Source: Gemmatimonas sp. (GTDB lineage Bacteria > Gemmatimonadota > Gemmatimonadetes > Gemmatimonadales > Gemmatimonadaceae). Taken from it: DNA of 61,685 bases. How positions within the stretch are numbered: the stretch's first letter is position 1; each line of letters begins with the position of its first letter. The DNA lies in the NCBI RefSeq assembly GCF_021298855.1, contig NZ_JAJTHI010000012.1:1-61685 (forward strand). Direction: 5' to 3'. A program made the translations under genes and the position numbers. The notes beneath the pieces are model-generated. The model ran no database searches, was not told the origin of the DNA, and saw only the letters and a list, made by a program, of their open reading frames with translations. Below, piece by piece: positions 15,624-24,789 of this stretch.

Positions 15624-18476
15624 TCAGCCCAGCTGCAGCCGCAGGGGCTGAGCCGGTGCATGCCGGTCGCCACGCAGGTAGCCGAATCCGCCGCCGCCGC
15701 TGAGCACCAGCTGTCCGCGGCGCCGCTCCCGATGCGGCGGCCGCTCGTTCACCACCACGTCGAAGGTGACCGTCCCGCTCTCGAGCGCGGGGAGCAGCGC
15801 GCGGGGCCACTGCATGACCAGCTCCCAGCCGGTGGCCAGGGCACTGGCCCGCACCTGCGGCACTGGCCCGCCGGGTACCAGCGAGGTAAGCCGCACGGTG
15901 GCCCCCGCATCGCCGGGCAGCGGCACGGCCAGCACGGCGGCGCGCCAGCGGCCGGGCGGGTCGCCGGCCATGCCCACATAGACCTGCACGCCGTCGGCGT
16001 TCACGTCGGCGCGCTCGTTGTCGAGCAGGTTTTCCGGCATACGGGTGGCCGTGCCCCCGTCGGGGACGACGGGCGGATGCCCCGTGTGGGCCTGCAGGTG
16101 CACGACCAGCAGGTCGCGGGTCACCCCCACACGGATCTCGGCCGTGGGCCGGTTATCACCGCCCCAGGGTTCCTCGGTGGGCGTATAGTGCGCCTCCTCC
16201 AGCGTGATCGGCGGGTGAAGGGTGACAACGTCGTCGGCTGTCGCGCAGAGCGGTGCACGGACAGTACGCGCCTCATGCGGTGCCGCCGCAGGGGGTGACG
16301 GTTCGTCATGCGGACGCGTGGCATCACCAGCGTGACCGATGACCGGCAGGAGCTCGAGATCGATGCTGCTGCGGGCATGCCGCGCCAGGAGGCCAATGTG
16401 CCACCCGTGCGTGGCCGCTTCGTGGGTGGCGACCGTCCCATCGGGGGTCGTGACCGTGGCGTACGCCGGGCCGTCGGGGGCGAGCGCCACCTGCGTGCCG
16501 GGCACCCAGTGCCACACGCCCACGATGCGCCCGGTTCGGCCCTGCACATCGACCAGCAGACGCCGGTGCGATGGACGGCCGGGTGCCCCTGGTGCCAGCG
16601 CGCGCCACCAGCGGGATTCGCCGGTCGTGGCGTACACGGCCGACATACCGTCCTGCGCCAACATGGTGTCACTGGCTCCTGACGCATGCGGTCCCACGTG
16701 AATCACGTCGGGCGCGGCCACCGCTTCCTCGATCTGCCGCAGGAAGTCGTAGCCGTCTTCGGTCCCGCCCGCGCCCGCACGTTGGGCAGCGCGCCAGGCG
16801 GCGATGTTCGTGGCGTCGCCCGATGCTACAGGCAACGTGAGCGTGACCGGTTCGGCGGCCGTCCACTCGAGCAGATCCACGAGGTAGCCATCACACACCA
16901 CGATGGTGCGGGTCGCCTGTACTCCCGGCGCCAGCTCCTCCGCCCGCTTCTGCACCCAGCCCGCCCCGCCGCGATTCTCGAACGCGGTCAGGGTCACGCG
17001 CCCCTCCTGCTGCGACGCGCCATTCACGAGCGGCGCGTGATGCGCCAGCGTGCTGCGGTACCAGTGGAGGGTGGGGTCGACATAACTCCCCGTGCCCGGA
17101 TCATCGAGCCATCGCGCGGCATTCGACTGCAGCGTGAGATGCAGCCGATCGGGATGTCCGTGTCCACCGGCACTGGCGCCGCCGTCGAGCGCCACGTACA
17201 CGCGGTCCCGTTCGGGTTCACGTCCGCCTTGGGGTTTTCGTTCGCGCTCGCGCCGCAGCACGGCGAGCCCCTGTTCGGGTTGCACGAGGGAGCCCGGCGT
17301 CCAGTGCCCGTTCGGCGTGGGCATGGCCGTGGCCATGAGCAGGGCGCGCCAGCTGCAGTCGGCCCGCGTCAGCGCGGCAGCGGGACGATTGCGCTCGGCG
17401 TCGGCGGTGGACTGGGCGCGCCCCGTCTCGCGCCGCGGCGCGCGTCCGTCGTACAATCGCTGCAGGACGGCCGCCAGTCGTTCGTCGTGCCGATGCGCGA
17501 GCCCCAGTTCACACCACTCGGCCCACCGCCACTGACGCACGGAAACGGCGTACTGCGAATCGCGGCGTGAGGGGAGCGTTTCGTCGGGAAGGAGGCCGGC
17601 GAAGGGGGTGGAGAAGCCTTCGTGATAGCGCTGATCGAGCACCGGATCGAGCGGCCGCCCAAGCACCGCCAGCAGTTGCACGCCGTACCACAGCCCGCGA
17701 TGAGCGAACTGATGGTAGTTCTCCCCTTCGTACCAGGTGCCATCGGCGAGCAGCCCATGGCGCAGGAGGCTTTCCAACGAGCCGGGATGGGAGAGCCGCG
17801 CCGCCACGCGCCCGCGGTCACCCAACAGCGTCCACGCCGACAGCACCGCCACTTCGTTCCACACCTGACGGTTGGAACGACCTTCATGGTAGCCCGCAAT
17901 GAGCGCACTGCTCGGGGCGAGGAGCAGCTCCCGCACCGCATCGTGCGGGTCATGGACCCCGGCCGCCTCGAGCAGCGCGAGGGCGTGACACAGATTGAGC
18001 AGCCAGATGGACTCGAGATAGGTGCTGAAGAAGGGGCGCGTGGGGCCCAGCACGTTGTCGCGGTTGGGCCAGTGCCGGTATCGCTGCGCGAGTTCGCGCA
18101 GGGTGCCAACCGCGAGATCCCGGTGTGGCGGTTGTCCACGCAGCAGGAACAGGGCGGCGGCGTGTACGGCACGCTCGGCGGTGAAGAGTTGCGCCCCCAT
18201 GGCCCACCACGCGTGATGGGCCTCGTCCGTGTAGCTGGTGCCACAGCGCTCGCAGCGATGGCGGTGGGGCTGCCGCGGGTCGAATTCGAGCGGGGAGCCG
18301 TGTACGGGACAGCGCCCCCCTGCCCGCGTGAGTCGCGCCTTGACCTCCGGAATGGGGAGGGGCGCGGAGAGCCATGGGTCGAGTTCCGATGCCAACGCAT
18401 CGGCCAGCGCCCCCAATGACGTGCCGGGCGCGGTCTCGCGCCGGCGGTCGGGTACGGAGAAAGGCAGCAGCATCAC
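15624..18476 (-). CDS. Heparinase II/III-like polysaccharide lyase with C-terminal CBM9-like domain
   Basis: A 950-residue protein. Residues 56-78 form a C-x2-H...C-x2-C zinc-knuckle-like insert. Next comes an (alpha/alpha) toroid with EGENYHQFAHRG (about 251-261). The heparinase II/III beta-domain has GGHGHPDRLHL (437-447) and YRSTLAHHAPLVNG (473-486), where the family's catalytic His/Tyr lie. The last about 200 residues look like a CBM9/DOMON-type beta-sandwich. I see no signal peptide, so action on imported oligomers is possible. The start is GTG 18476 or ATG 18473; both overlap the solute-binding gene stop. It likely cleaves an acidic glycan by beta-elimination; the glycan is unknown. Confidence 0.82.
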   Translation of the reverse strand: MMLLPFSVPDRRRETAPGTSLGALADALASELDPWLSAPLPIPEVKARLTRAGGRCPVHGSPLEFDPRQPHRHRCERCGTSYTDEAHHAWWAMGAQLFTAERAVHAAALFLLRGQPPHRDLAVGTLRELAQRYRHWPNRDNVLGPTRPFFSTYLESIWLLNLCHALALLEAAGVHDPHDAVRELLLAPSSALIAGYHEGRSNRQVWNEVAVLSAWTLLGDRGRVAARLSHPGSLESLLRHGLLADGTWYEGENYHQFAHRGLWYGVQLLAVLGRPLDPVLDQRYHEGFSTPFAGLLPDETLPSRRDSQYAVSVRQWRWAEWCELGLAHRHDERLAAVLQRLYDGRAPRRETGRAQSTADAERNRPAAALTRADCSWRALLMATAMPTPNGHWTPGSLVQPEQGLAVLRRERERKPQGGREPERDRVYVALDGGASAGGHGHPDRLHLTLQSNAARWLDDPGTGSYVDPTLHWYRSTLAHHAPLVNGASQQEGRVTLTAFENRGGAGWVQKRAEELAPGVQATRTIVVCDGYLVDLLEWTAAEPVTLTLPVASGDATNIAAWRAAQRAGAGGTEDGYDFLRQIEEAVAAPDVIHVGPHASGASDTMLAQDGMSAVYATTGESRWWRALAPGAPGRPSHRRLLVDVQGRTGRIVGVWHWVPGTQVALAPDGPAYATVTTPDGTVATHEAATHGWHIGLLARHARSSIDLELLPVIGHAGDATRPHDEPSPPAAAPHEARTVRAPLCATADDVVTLHPPITLEEAHYTPTEEPWGGDNRPTAEIRVGVTRDLLVVHLQAHTGHPPVVPDGGTATRMPENLLDNERADVNADGVQVYVGMAGDPPGRWRAAVLAVPLPGDAGATVRLTSLVPGGPVPQVRASALATGWELVMQWPRALLPALESGTVTFDVVVNERPPHRERRRGQLVLSGGGGFGYLRGDRHAPAQPLRLQLG

Positions 18477-20113
18477 TTATTGGGACGACGGGTCCAACGG
18501 CTGACCGATACCAACTCCCCCCGCAGGTCCATCTCGACATGCTCCAGTCGGGCGGACAATCCCTGCACCCCGCGCGCGTGGTACAGCCAGGCCACGGGCA
18601 TGTCGCGCTGCAGCAGGGTATCGACCGCGTGCCACGCCGCGCGGGCCTCCGCCGCGTTCGCCGTGCGCGCCTGGGCAAGGGCCTGATCGAGCGCCGGGCG
18701 ATGGAATCCGGTGTAATCGAGGGCCCCGCCACGCTGCTGCGAATCGAAGAGCGCCGAGAGGTGCCCCAGTGCCACATCGCCGGGAATGCCCGTGAGCACG
18801 AGATCGAACTGCTTGTCGGGCTGCCGCACGGTGGCGAGGAAGCTGGCCAACTCCATTACGCGCACCTCGAGCTGCACCCCGCGCGTGGCGAGATCGGCCT
18901 GCAGCAGCTGCTCGACGGCCATATCACCGCTGCCCACGGTCAGCAGGGTGAGGGTGAGCGGCACTCCCCGGCGACGGCGTGTGGCCCCCGGCGAGGGCCG
19001 AGTCCAACCGGCAGCGTCCAGCAGGGAATCGGCGGCCCTCGCGTCCCGCGCATGGTTGACCGACTGGGCCGACGGCGACGAAGCGGGAAGACCGGGCGGC
19101 ACGGCACTGTACGCTGGCGTGGCGAACCCCGCCACGGCTGCGTCGACCACCCGTTCGCGCTGCACGCCGAGGGCCACGGCCCGACGCACGCGCGCATCGT
19201 TGAAGGGCGCACGGGTGGTGTTGAACGCCAGCACCGTGGAGAAGAGCACCGGTGGCGACATGAGCCGCAGCGCCGGATCCTCGCGGACGAGGCGTGCCAT
19301 GGTGGGGGACACGCCGGCAAGATCGAGTTCGCCGCTCACGAGCCCCGCAAACTTGGTGGCCGCCTCGTCCACCACCGCCACCACGAGACGCCGAAGCTGC
19401 GGCGGCCCCCCCATGGCGGCGGGGAAGGTCTCGTTCCGCCCGAAGCGCCACTGCCGGCCGGGGAGCCGCGACTCGAAGCGAAACGGCCCGTTCCCCACCG
19501 GGGCGGTGGAGAACGGGTGGGCGCGCCAGCGCGCCGTGGGCACCGTGTCAAGCAGATGCCGTGGCACAATGGGCAGTTCGCCAAAGACCACGGGCAGCTG
19601 CGCCTGCGGTGATGTGAACCGGACTTCGAGGGTGAACGGGTCGGGGGTGCGCACCTGCTCCACCACGCGCACATCACCGCGGCGCGGCGAGCCGAGCGTC
19701 GAGTCGGCGGCGCGGTTGAGCGTGAATGCCACGTCAGCGGCCGTGGTGGGGTGCCCGTCGTGCCAACGGAGCGTGGAGTCGAGCCGAAAGGTGACCGTGC
19801 GCCGTGCGCCATCCCACTCCCAGCGGCGGGCAAAGTAGGGGATGGGCTGCAGCAGCGAATCGAGACGCACGAGCGTGACGAAGAGCATATGGCGCTGCAC
19901 CTGGCGGGCCATGGTGTGCACCGTGACCAGCGGATTGGCCGACTCGAGGTCGGTTCCGGAGGCAATGACCACGGTTCCCGGCTCACGCGCGGCCGGGGCA
20001 CAGGCGACGGTACCAGCGAGCGCGAATGCACCGGCAAGCGCGCCAGTACGCGCGCGCGCCGCGCGTCCGGGCCACGGACGGCGGGTTGACGTGCGCGATG
20101 CAGGAGGCATCAT
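18473..20113 (-). CDS. ABC transporter family 5 solute-binding lipoprotein
   Basis: A 546-residue extracytoplasmic binding protein of the peptide/nickel/oligosaccharide family 5. It has an Arg-rich N-terminus, a hydrophobic segment (GALAGAFALAGTVAC) ending in a candidate lipid-modified Cys, and then the family pattern: VVIASGTDLESANPL, YFARRWEWDGARRTVTFRLD, LRWHDGHPTTAADVAFTLNR and DNALVKG-like blocks. The frame runs further upstream over the permease gene, but the signal sequence fixes the start near ATG 20113 or 20110. That start is only six bases from the divergent permease start. It is the first gene of the minus-strand run and is coupled to the lyase gene, suggesting that it binds the substrate or product of that enzyme. 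Confidence 0.85.
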   Translation of the reverse strand: MMPPASRTSTRRPWPGRAARARTGALAGAFALAGTVACAPAAREPGTVVIASGTDLESANPLVTVHTMARQVQRHMLFVTLVRLDSLLQPIPYFARRWEWDGARRTVTFRLDSTLRWHDGHPTTAADVAFTLNRAADSTLGSPRRGDVRVVEQVRTPDPFTLEVRFTSPQAQLPVVFGELPIVPRHLLDTVPTARWRAHPFSTAPVGNGPFRFESRLPGRQWRFGRNETFPAAMGGPPQLRRLVVAVVDEAATKFAGLVSGELDLAGVSPTMARLVREDPALRLMSPPVLFSTVLAFNTTRAPFNDARVRRAVALGVQRERVVDAAVAGFATPAYSAVPPGLPASSPSAQSVNHARDARAADSLLDAAGWTRPSPGATRRRRGVPLTLTLLTVGSGDMAVEQLLQADLATRGVQLEVRVMELASFLATVRQPDKQFDLVLTGIPGDVALGHLSALFDSQQRGGALDYTGFHRPALDQALAQARTANAAEARAAWHAVDTLLQRDMPVAWLYHARGVQGLSARLEHVEMDLRGELVSVSRWTRRPNK

Positions 20114-20119
20114 CCTGCC

Positions 20120-21094
20120 GTGCGCCGTCTCTTGCTGCGCGTCACCGACGCGGCCGTCCTGCTCTGGATCGTCACCACCATCACCTTCGCGCTGTTGCAC
20201 CTGGCGCCGGGTGATCCGGCGACGTTGCTGATCGCGCCAACCGCCACGGCGGCGGAGGCGCAGCAGTTGCGCACCGCCATGGGGCTCGACGCACCGCTGC
20301 CCGTGCAATATGCGCGGTGGACAGGCGGACTGCTGCGGGGGGATCTTGGCACCAGTCTGGCGCGCGCGATGCCGGTGCGCGCCGTCATTACCGAGGCGCT
20401 GCCGGTATCGCTCTTCCTCGGCGGTGTGTCGCTGCTGGTGAGCTTCGTGCTGGGCACGCTGGCGGGGGGGTATCAGGCGCTGCGGGCAAGCCGACGCGTC
20501 GATGGCTGGATTTCGGTGGTCACGGTCACGCTGTTCGCCACCCCGAGTTTCTGGCTGGCGCTGGCGCTGGTGGCGCTGTTTACGAGCGGCGTGGCGGTGC
20601 TTGGGCTTCCCGAGTGGCTTCGGCTCCCGGCCTTCGGCATGCAGTCGCCGGCCGCTGACGCGGTGGCGCCCTGGAGTGACCGGCTGCGACACGCGGTGTT
20701 GCCCTTGCTGGTGCTGTCGCTGCCCGGCATGGCGGGGGTGTCGCGCTATGCCCGGCAGACCATTCGCGACGCGCACCGGGCACCGCATGTGGTGAGTGCC
20801 TACGCCCGCGGGCTCTCCCGGCGGCGGGTGGAGTGGCGTCACATCCTGCGGACCGCCCTTACGCCGCTCGTGGTGCTGTTCGGGCTCACCCTCCCTGGCG
20901 TGATTGCGGGGTCGGTGTTCGTGGAGCAGGTGTTTGCCTGGCCTGGCCTGGGGCGCGCCATGCTCGGTGCCATTGGCGCCCGCGATTATCCGGTGGTGCT
21001 GGGACTCACGGTGGTGTATGCCACCGCCGTGGTGGCGGCGAATCTCCTGGCGGATGTGCTGCTCTGGTGGCTGGATCCGCGGCGGCGCACATGA
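20120..21094 (+). CDS. ABC transporter permease (DppB/OppB type)
   Basis: A 324-residue inner-membrane permease of the peptide/oligosaccharide family. The N-terminal TM is followed by LLHLAPGDPATLL, and a long periplasmic loop contains MGLDAPLPVQYARW and GDLGTSLA, all DppB hallmarks. The cytoplasmic EAA-type coupling loop is AYARGLSRRRVEWRHILRTALTP, followed by LPGVIAGSVFVEQVFAWPGLG. The start is GTG at 20120, divergent from the binding-protein gene. An AGGAGG lies at 20102-20107, inside the other gene and somewhat distant. Confidence 0.88.
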   Translation: MRRLLLRVTDAAVLLWIVTTITFALLHLAPGDPATLLIAPTATAAEAQQLRTAMGLDAPLPVQYARWTGGLLRGDLGTSLARAMPVRAVITEALPVSLFLGGVSLLVSFVLGTLAGGYQALRASRRVDGWISVVTVTLFATPSFWLALALVALFTSGVAVLGLPEWLRLPAFGMQSPAADAVAPWSDRLRHAVLPLLVLSLPGMAGVSRYARQTIRDAHRAPHVVSAYARGLSRRRVEWRHILRTALTPLVVLFGLTLPGVIAGSVFVEQVFAWPGLGRAMLGAIGARDYPVVLGLTVVYATAVVAANLLADVLLWWLDPRRRT

Positions 21095-21993
21095 CCGGCA
21101 CGGGGTGGCGGTGCGTGCCCGCCCGGGCCGGGTGGCCCGGCCTCGTGCTGGGACTGATGTGCCTGGCGGCGGTCATCGTACCCATGATCGCCGGAGAGCA
21201 CGCTCGTGAGATTGGCGATGTGCTGGGGACGCGGCTCACGCCACCCCTCGCGCGCGACGGGCGCGGCGTGTGGCACCTGCTGGGCACCGACGCCTTTGGC
21301 CGGGATATGGCCGTGCGCATCTGGACGGGGGCGCGGGTGTCGCTCTTCGTGGGGGTGGCTGGCTCGGCGTTGTCGGCGCTGCTGGGCGTTGCACTGGGCG
21401 CCGTGGCCGGGTGGCGCGGCGGGTGGGTGGACCGCGTCATCGTCGCCCTTGGCGACGCGCTGCTGGCGATCCCGCGCCTGGTGCTGCTGCTGGTGATCGC
21501 GGCGTTGTGGTCGCCGGGGCTGCGCGTGGTGGTGGTGGTACTGGGCCTCACCGGCTGGATGGCCGTGATGCGGCTGGTCCGTGCCGACGTACAGGGGGTG
21601 CGAGTGCTGGGCTATGTCGAGGGCGCGACGGCGCTCGGGGTACCGTCATGGCGAGTGCTGCGACGCCATGTCCTGCCCAATGCCCTGGGGAGTGCCCTGG
21701 TGGCAACCACACTGGGGGTGGGCAATGCCATTGTGCTGGAAAGCGGCCTCTCGTTTCTCGGGCTGGGCGTGCAGCCGCCCACGGCGAGCTGGGGGAACAT
21801 GATTGCCGGCGGACGCGAGTGGCTGCTCGTGGCGCCATGGATCGCCCTCAGCCCGGGGCTTGCACTCATTGCCACGGTGGTGTGCGCCACGATGCTCGGG
21901 GAACGGCTGGGGGGGCGCGGCGAGGACGCGCGGCCTAACGCGACCGCTTCACCCGAAACGTCAGCACCGCCCGCGGTGCTCCCTCGAAGCTGA
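21091..21993 (+). CDS. ABC transporter permease (DppC/OppC type)
   Basis: A 300-residue partner permease, coupled to the first permease by an ATGA overlap. DppC-type features are HLLGTDAFGRDMAVRIWTG, GDALLAIPRLVLLLVI and the coupling loop EGATALGVPSWRVLRRHVLPNA, then LSFLGLGVQPPTASWGNMI. No ATPase gene accompanies the pair anywhere in the window, so the ATP-binding subunits must be encoded elsewhere. Its last 59 bp overlap the convergent GH38 gene; the overlapping tail, after GERLGG, is low-complexity and dispensable-looking. Confidence 0.87.
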   Translation: MTGTGWRCVPARAGWPGLVLGLMCLAAVIVPMIAGEHAREIGDVLGTRLTPPLARDGRGVWHLLGTDAFGRDMAVRIWTGARVSLFVGVAGSALSALLGVALGAVAGWRGGWVDRVIVALGDALLAIPRLVLLLVIAALWSPGLRVVVVVLGLTGWMAVMRLVRADVQGVRVLGYVEGATALGVPSWRVLRRHVLPNALGSALVATTLGVGNAIVLESGLSFLGLGVQPPTASWGNMIAGGREWLLVAPWIALSPGLALIATVVCATMLGERLGGRGEDARPNATASPETSAPPAVLPRS

Positions 21994-24682
21994 ACGCGCC
22001 GGCCACCACCGACGGCGGACCGACTCCCGTTTCGTCGAGTCGACAGGGGGTCACCTCCCACGGCCCGTCATCGGGGAAGCGCAGCGTGCCCCATGCGGAT
22101 CGCCGGGTATTGTTCACCACGCGAAGTACCGCGGCGTGTTCGTCCTGTGTGGAGGGCGTGAAGGCCGATAGCTCGAAGGCTTCACCGGCGACCTCCGGGC
22201 CGTGGCACCGGATGGCGCGCGGCAGGTCGCGCCAACTCTCGCCGGTGAGGGGAAGCAACACGTCATCGCAGGCATCGCGTACGCGGGCCAGGACATCGTC
22301 GCTCATGGGGCCGTGCAGCAACAGCGCCGTGCGCGCCGAGAACGGCCCCAGGCACTGCGCCTCGGGTATGGCACACGGCCATCCGGCGTGCCCGGGACGC
22401 TCCGGCAGGTCGTTGCGCGACAGCTCTCCCACGGCGCGCACCAGCGTGAGGGCCAGGCGACGGTCGTGCACGACGGCTTCCGCCAATCCATCGGCAATCA
22501 TGGTGGCACCGAACAGCGGCGAGGCGTGCATGGCCCAACGATGCATCGGCATCGTGTCGGGCACCGCTTCCCGTGTGTGCGCGGGGGCCGTGATGGGATC
22601 GCGCTGCAGTGGGCCGAAGGCGGCGTCGGCCCACACGCGCCCGTCCGTCACGTCGGTGTTCCACACCAGCTGCAGGCGCATGTTGGTGCGCCACGACCGA
22701 CCGCGAATGTGGCACTGCACCACCGGCGACATGGCGTCGACCACCAGATCGGTCACGACCACCACGCGCGCGTCGGGACCGGGACGGCGCCGCGTGGACG
22801 CCGTGCTCCAGCGCAGCCGCACCGTGGCGCGCAGCGGTCCCGTGGCCACCACGCGGGCGCCGGTGCAGCGCATCCGCTCCACGGCACCGCGAAGGCTGGC
22901 CGTGTAGCTGTCGCCCGCATCCTGCTGCAGCTCGAGCGCCAGCAACTGCGGCAGCGCCCGGTCATCCACGCGCAGGGTGACCGCGCGCGTGGCCTCGTCC
23001 AGTTCCAGTGTCAGTCGCCCGTTGTGCAGCACGGTACATCCGTTCACCTGCTTCCGTGTCACGCGACAGGGCGGTTCGACCGGAGGGGCCGTCCATCGTG
23101 CGGCGTCCCAGGCGTCGATGCCGAGCGCCGGTACCGGCGGCACCCAGAGCAGCAGGCGGTGCGCGCGCACGAGGTCGTTGTCGGGATAGTGCTGCGGCGA
23201 CTCGCGCCGTAGGCGCGTGCGGTGCGTGCCAAGTCGCTGGTGTACGGGCGCGGGCGGCGCGAACAGGGCGCCCGTGGTTGTGCCCGGCGCCTCGGCAACG
23301 GTGGCGCCGGCGCTTCCCGGCCCGACCGGCTCGTCGCCCAGCGTTTCGAACAGCGTAACCTCGGCGATGCCTCCCCTGCTGCGCGGCGCCCGATTGCGCA
23401 GCACGACGCGTCGCCAGTCGAAGTCGGCCACGTGCTGCCGGGCCGCGACGGGATCGTACCCCAGCAGCTGCTGCAGGGCGGCCTCGCGCAGCCCCTGCCC
23501 CTGCTCGGCCACGAGGTCCTGCTGCAGCTCCATGCTGCGCGCCACCGTATCCACCGAACAGCCACACAACGTGTCGTGCGGGTGCGTGGCCAGCAGTTCC
23601 TCCCACGCGCAGTGCAGCAGCGCCGGAAGCTGGGCCATGGTCAGTCGCGCCGCCGGGTCCGGCAGCACCGCCGCGGCGCGAGGTGCATGCGCGGCGGATT
23701 CCGGTTGGAGCCGCAGCAAGGCGAGCCAAGGCTCCACATCGCGCAGCAGCCCCCGTTCGAGGCGCGCGTTGCGCCGTTTCTGATGGGCCCGCGTGCCGGT
23801 GGTCCCGGCAAGCGTCCAGGTATACCCGTACGAGTCACGCAGCTCACCGACAACGATTGGCAGCGACGGCGGCACCGCGGCCGCCGACAGGCGGGCGGCC
23901 CACTCTTCGAGTGTCGTGCGTTCGACGTGGGCACGTGGACCCGCCGCCTGCTGCAGCGCGGTGATCGCCTCCGCCAGATCCGGCTGCGCCGCGTGGTGAT
24001 CGGCGCCGTTGAGCAACAGCGCGACCGTGCCCTCCGTACGCTGCCGCCAGAGCGCCTCCAGCTCGGCCCAGCGCCGGGTCGCCGCCTCGTGCGCCACCGG
24101 AAGGGCGCTACCGAATTCGTAGCCGTCGGGGGGCAGATGGTGCGCCAGTACGGTGCTGCCGTTGGGCGCCTGCCAACGGAACCGATCGGTACGGGGGTGC
24201 GTGCGGCCACCCACGCCGCGCCAGACGACCGCCACCGGCAGCCCGAATTCAGCGGCAACCATGGGCATGGCAGCCGGGTGGCCGAAGCTGTCGGGGCAGT
24301 AGGCCACCCGCGGCGGGAGGGCCTCCAGCTGGCGCAGCACCCGCGCCCCAGCCTCGAGGTTGCGCACCAACGCTTCCCCGCCCGGGATGAGATTGTCGGC
24401 AAGCACGTACCACGGGCCGGCCTCGAGGCGACGGGTCCGGAGGGCGTGGCGCAGGGCCGGTTCGGCCTCCGGACGTACGCGCAGGTAGTCCCGCAGCGTG
24501 ATGGCCTGCCCGTCGAGGAGGAACGGGCCGGTCGAGTCCGCGAGCAGGGCGTCGACGAGGGCAACCAGACGCTGCCGGAAGCGGGGGGCCACGTGGTACC
24601 AGTCGCGGTCCCAGTGGGTATGGGCAACGACACACACCCGCAGCGGCGGCGTTTCGGCGGAACCGGTGGGTGACGCGTTCAC
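21935..24682 (-). CDS. Glycoside hydrolase family 38 alpha-mannosidase
   Basis: A retaining alpha-mannosidase of about 915 residues. Zinc-site motif HTHWDRDW lies at residues 21-28, the nucleophile motif CPDSFGHPA follows at about 130, and the late signature THPHDTLCGCSVD is close to that of bacterial mannosylglycerate hydrolases (MngB type). Beta-sandwich domains follow. No signal peptide is visible, so it is probably cytoplasmic and acts on imported manno-oligosaccharides or mannosylglycerate. The start is uncertain: GTG 24682 is used; a TTG at 24718 is possible. It is divergent from dedA and convergent with the permease pair, which suggests a shared catabolic theme. Confidence 0.87.
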   Translation of the reverse strand: MNASPTGSAETPPLRVCVVAHTHWDRDWYHVAPRFRQRLVALVDALLADSTGPFLLDGQAITLRDYLRVRPEAEPALRHALRTRRLEAGPWYVLADNLIPGGEALVRNLEAGARVLRQLEALPPRVAYCPDSFGHPAAMPMVAAEFGLPVAVVWRGVGGRTHPRTDRFRWQAPNGSTVLAHHLPPDGYEFGSALPVAHEAATRRWAELEALWRQRTEGTVALLLNGADHHAAQPDLAEAITALQQAAGPRAHVERTTLEEWAARLSAAAVPPSLPIVVGELRDSYGYTWTLAGTTGTRAHQKRRNARLERGLLRDVEPWLALLRLQPESAAHAPRAAAVLPDPAARLTMAQLPALLHCAWEELLATHPHDTLCGCSVDTVARSMELQQDLVAEQGQGLREAALQQLLGYDPVAARQHVADFDWRRVVLRNRAPRSRGGIAEVTLFETLGDEPVGPGSAGATVAEAPGTTTGALFAPPAPVHQRLGTHRTRLRRESPQHYPDNDLVRAHRLLLWVPPVPALGIDAWDAARWTAPPVEPPCRVTRKQVNGCTVLHNGRLTLELDEATRAVTLRVDDRALPQLLALELQQDAGDSYTASLRGAVERMRCTGARVVATGPLRATVRLRWSTASTRRRPGPDARVVVVTDLVVDAMSPVVQCHIRGRSWRTNMRLQLVWNTDVTDGRVWADAAFGPLQRDPITAPAHTREAVPDTMPMHRWAMHASPLFGATMIADGLAEAVVHDRRLALTLVRAVGELSRNDLPERPGHAGWPCAIPEAQCLGPFSARTALLLHGPMSDDVLARVRDACDDVLLPLTGESWRDLPRAIRCHGPEVAGEAFELSAFTPSTQDEHAAVLRVVNNTRRSAWGTLRFPDDGPWEVTPCRLDETGVGPPSVVAGAFSFEGAPRAVLTFRVKRSR

Positions 24683-24789
24683 GCGTTCAAGGTCGCGTGC
24701 GGTTGACCCCAACGGCAAGCCCGTCGAGCTTTGTGCAGCGGCCCCTGCCCGTGTGGGGGCGTCGCGTCACCGATCCCAGGACTGCCCGA

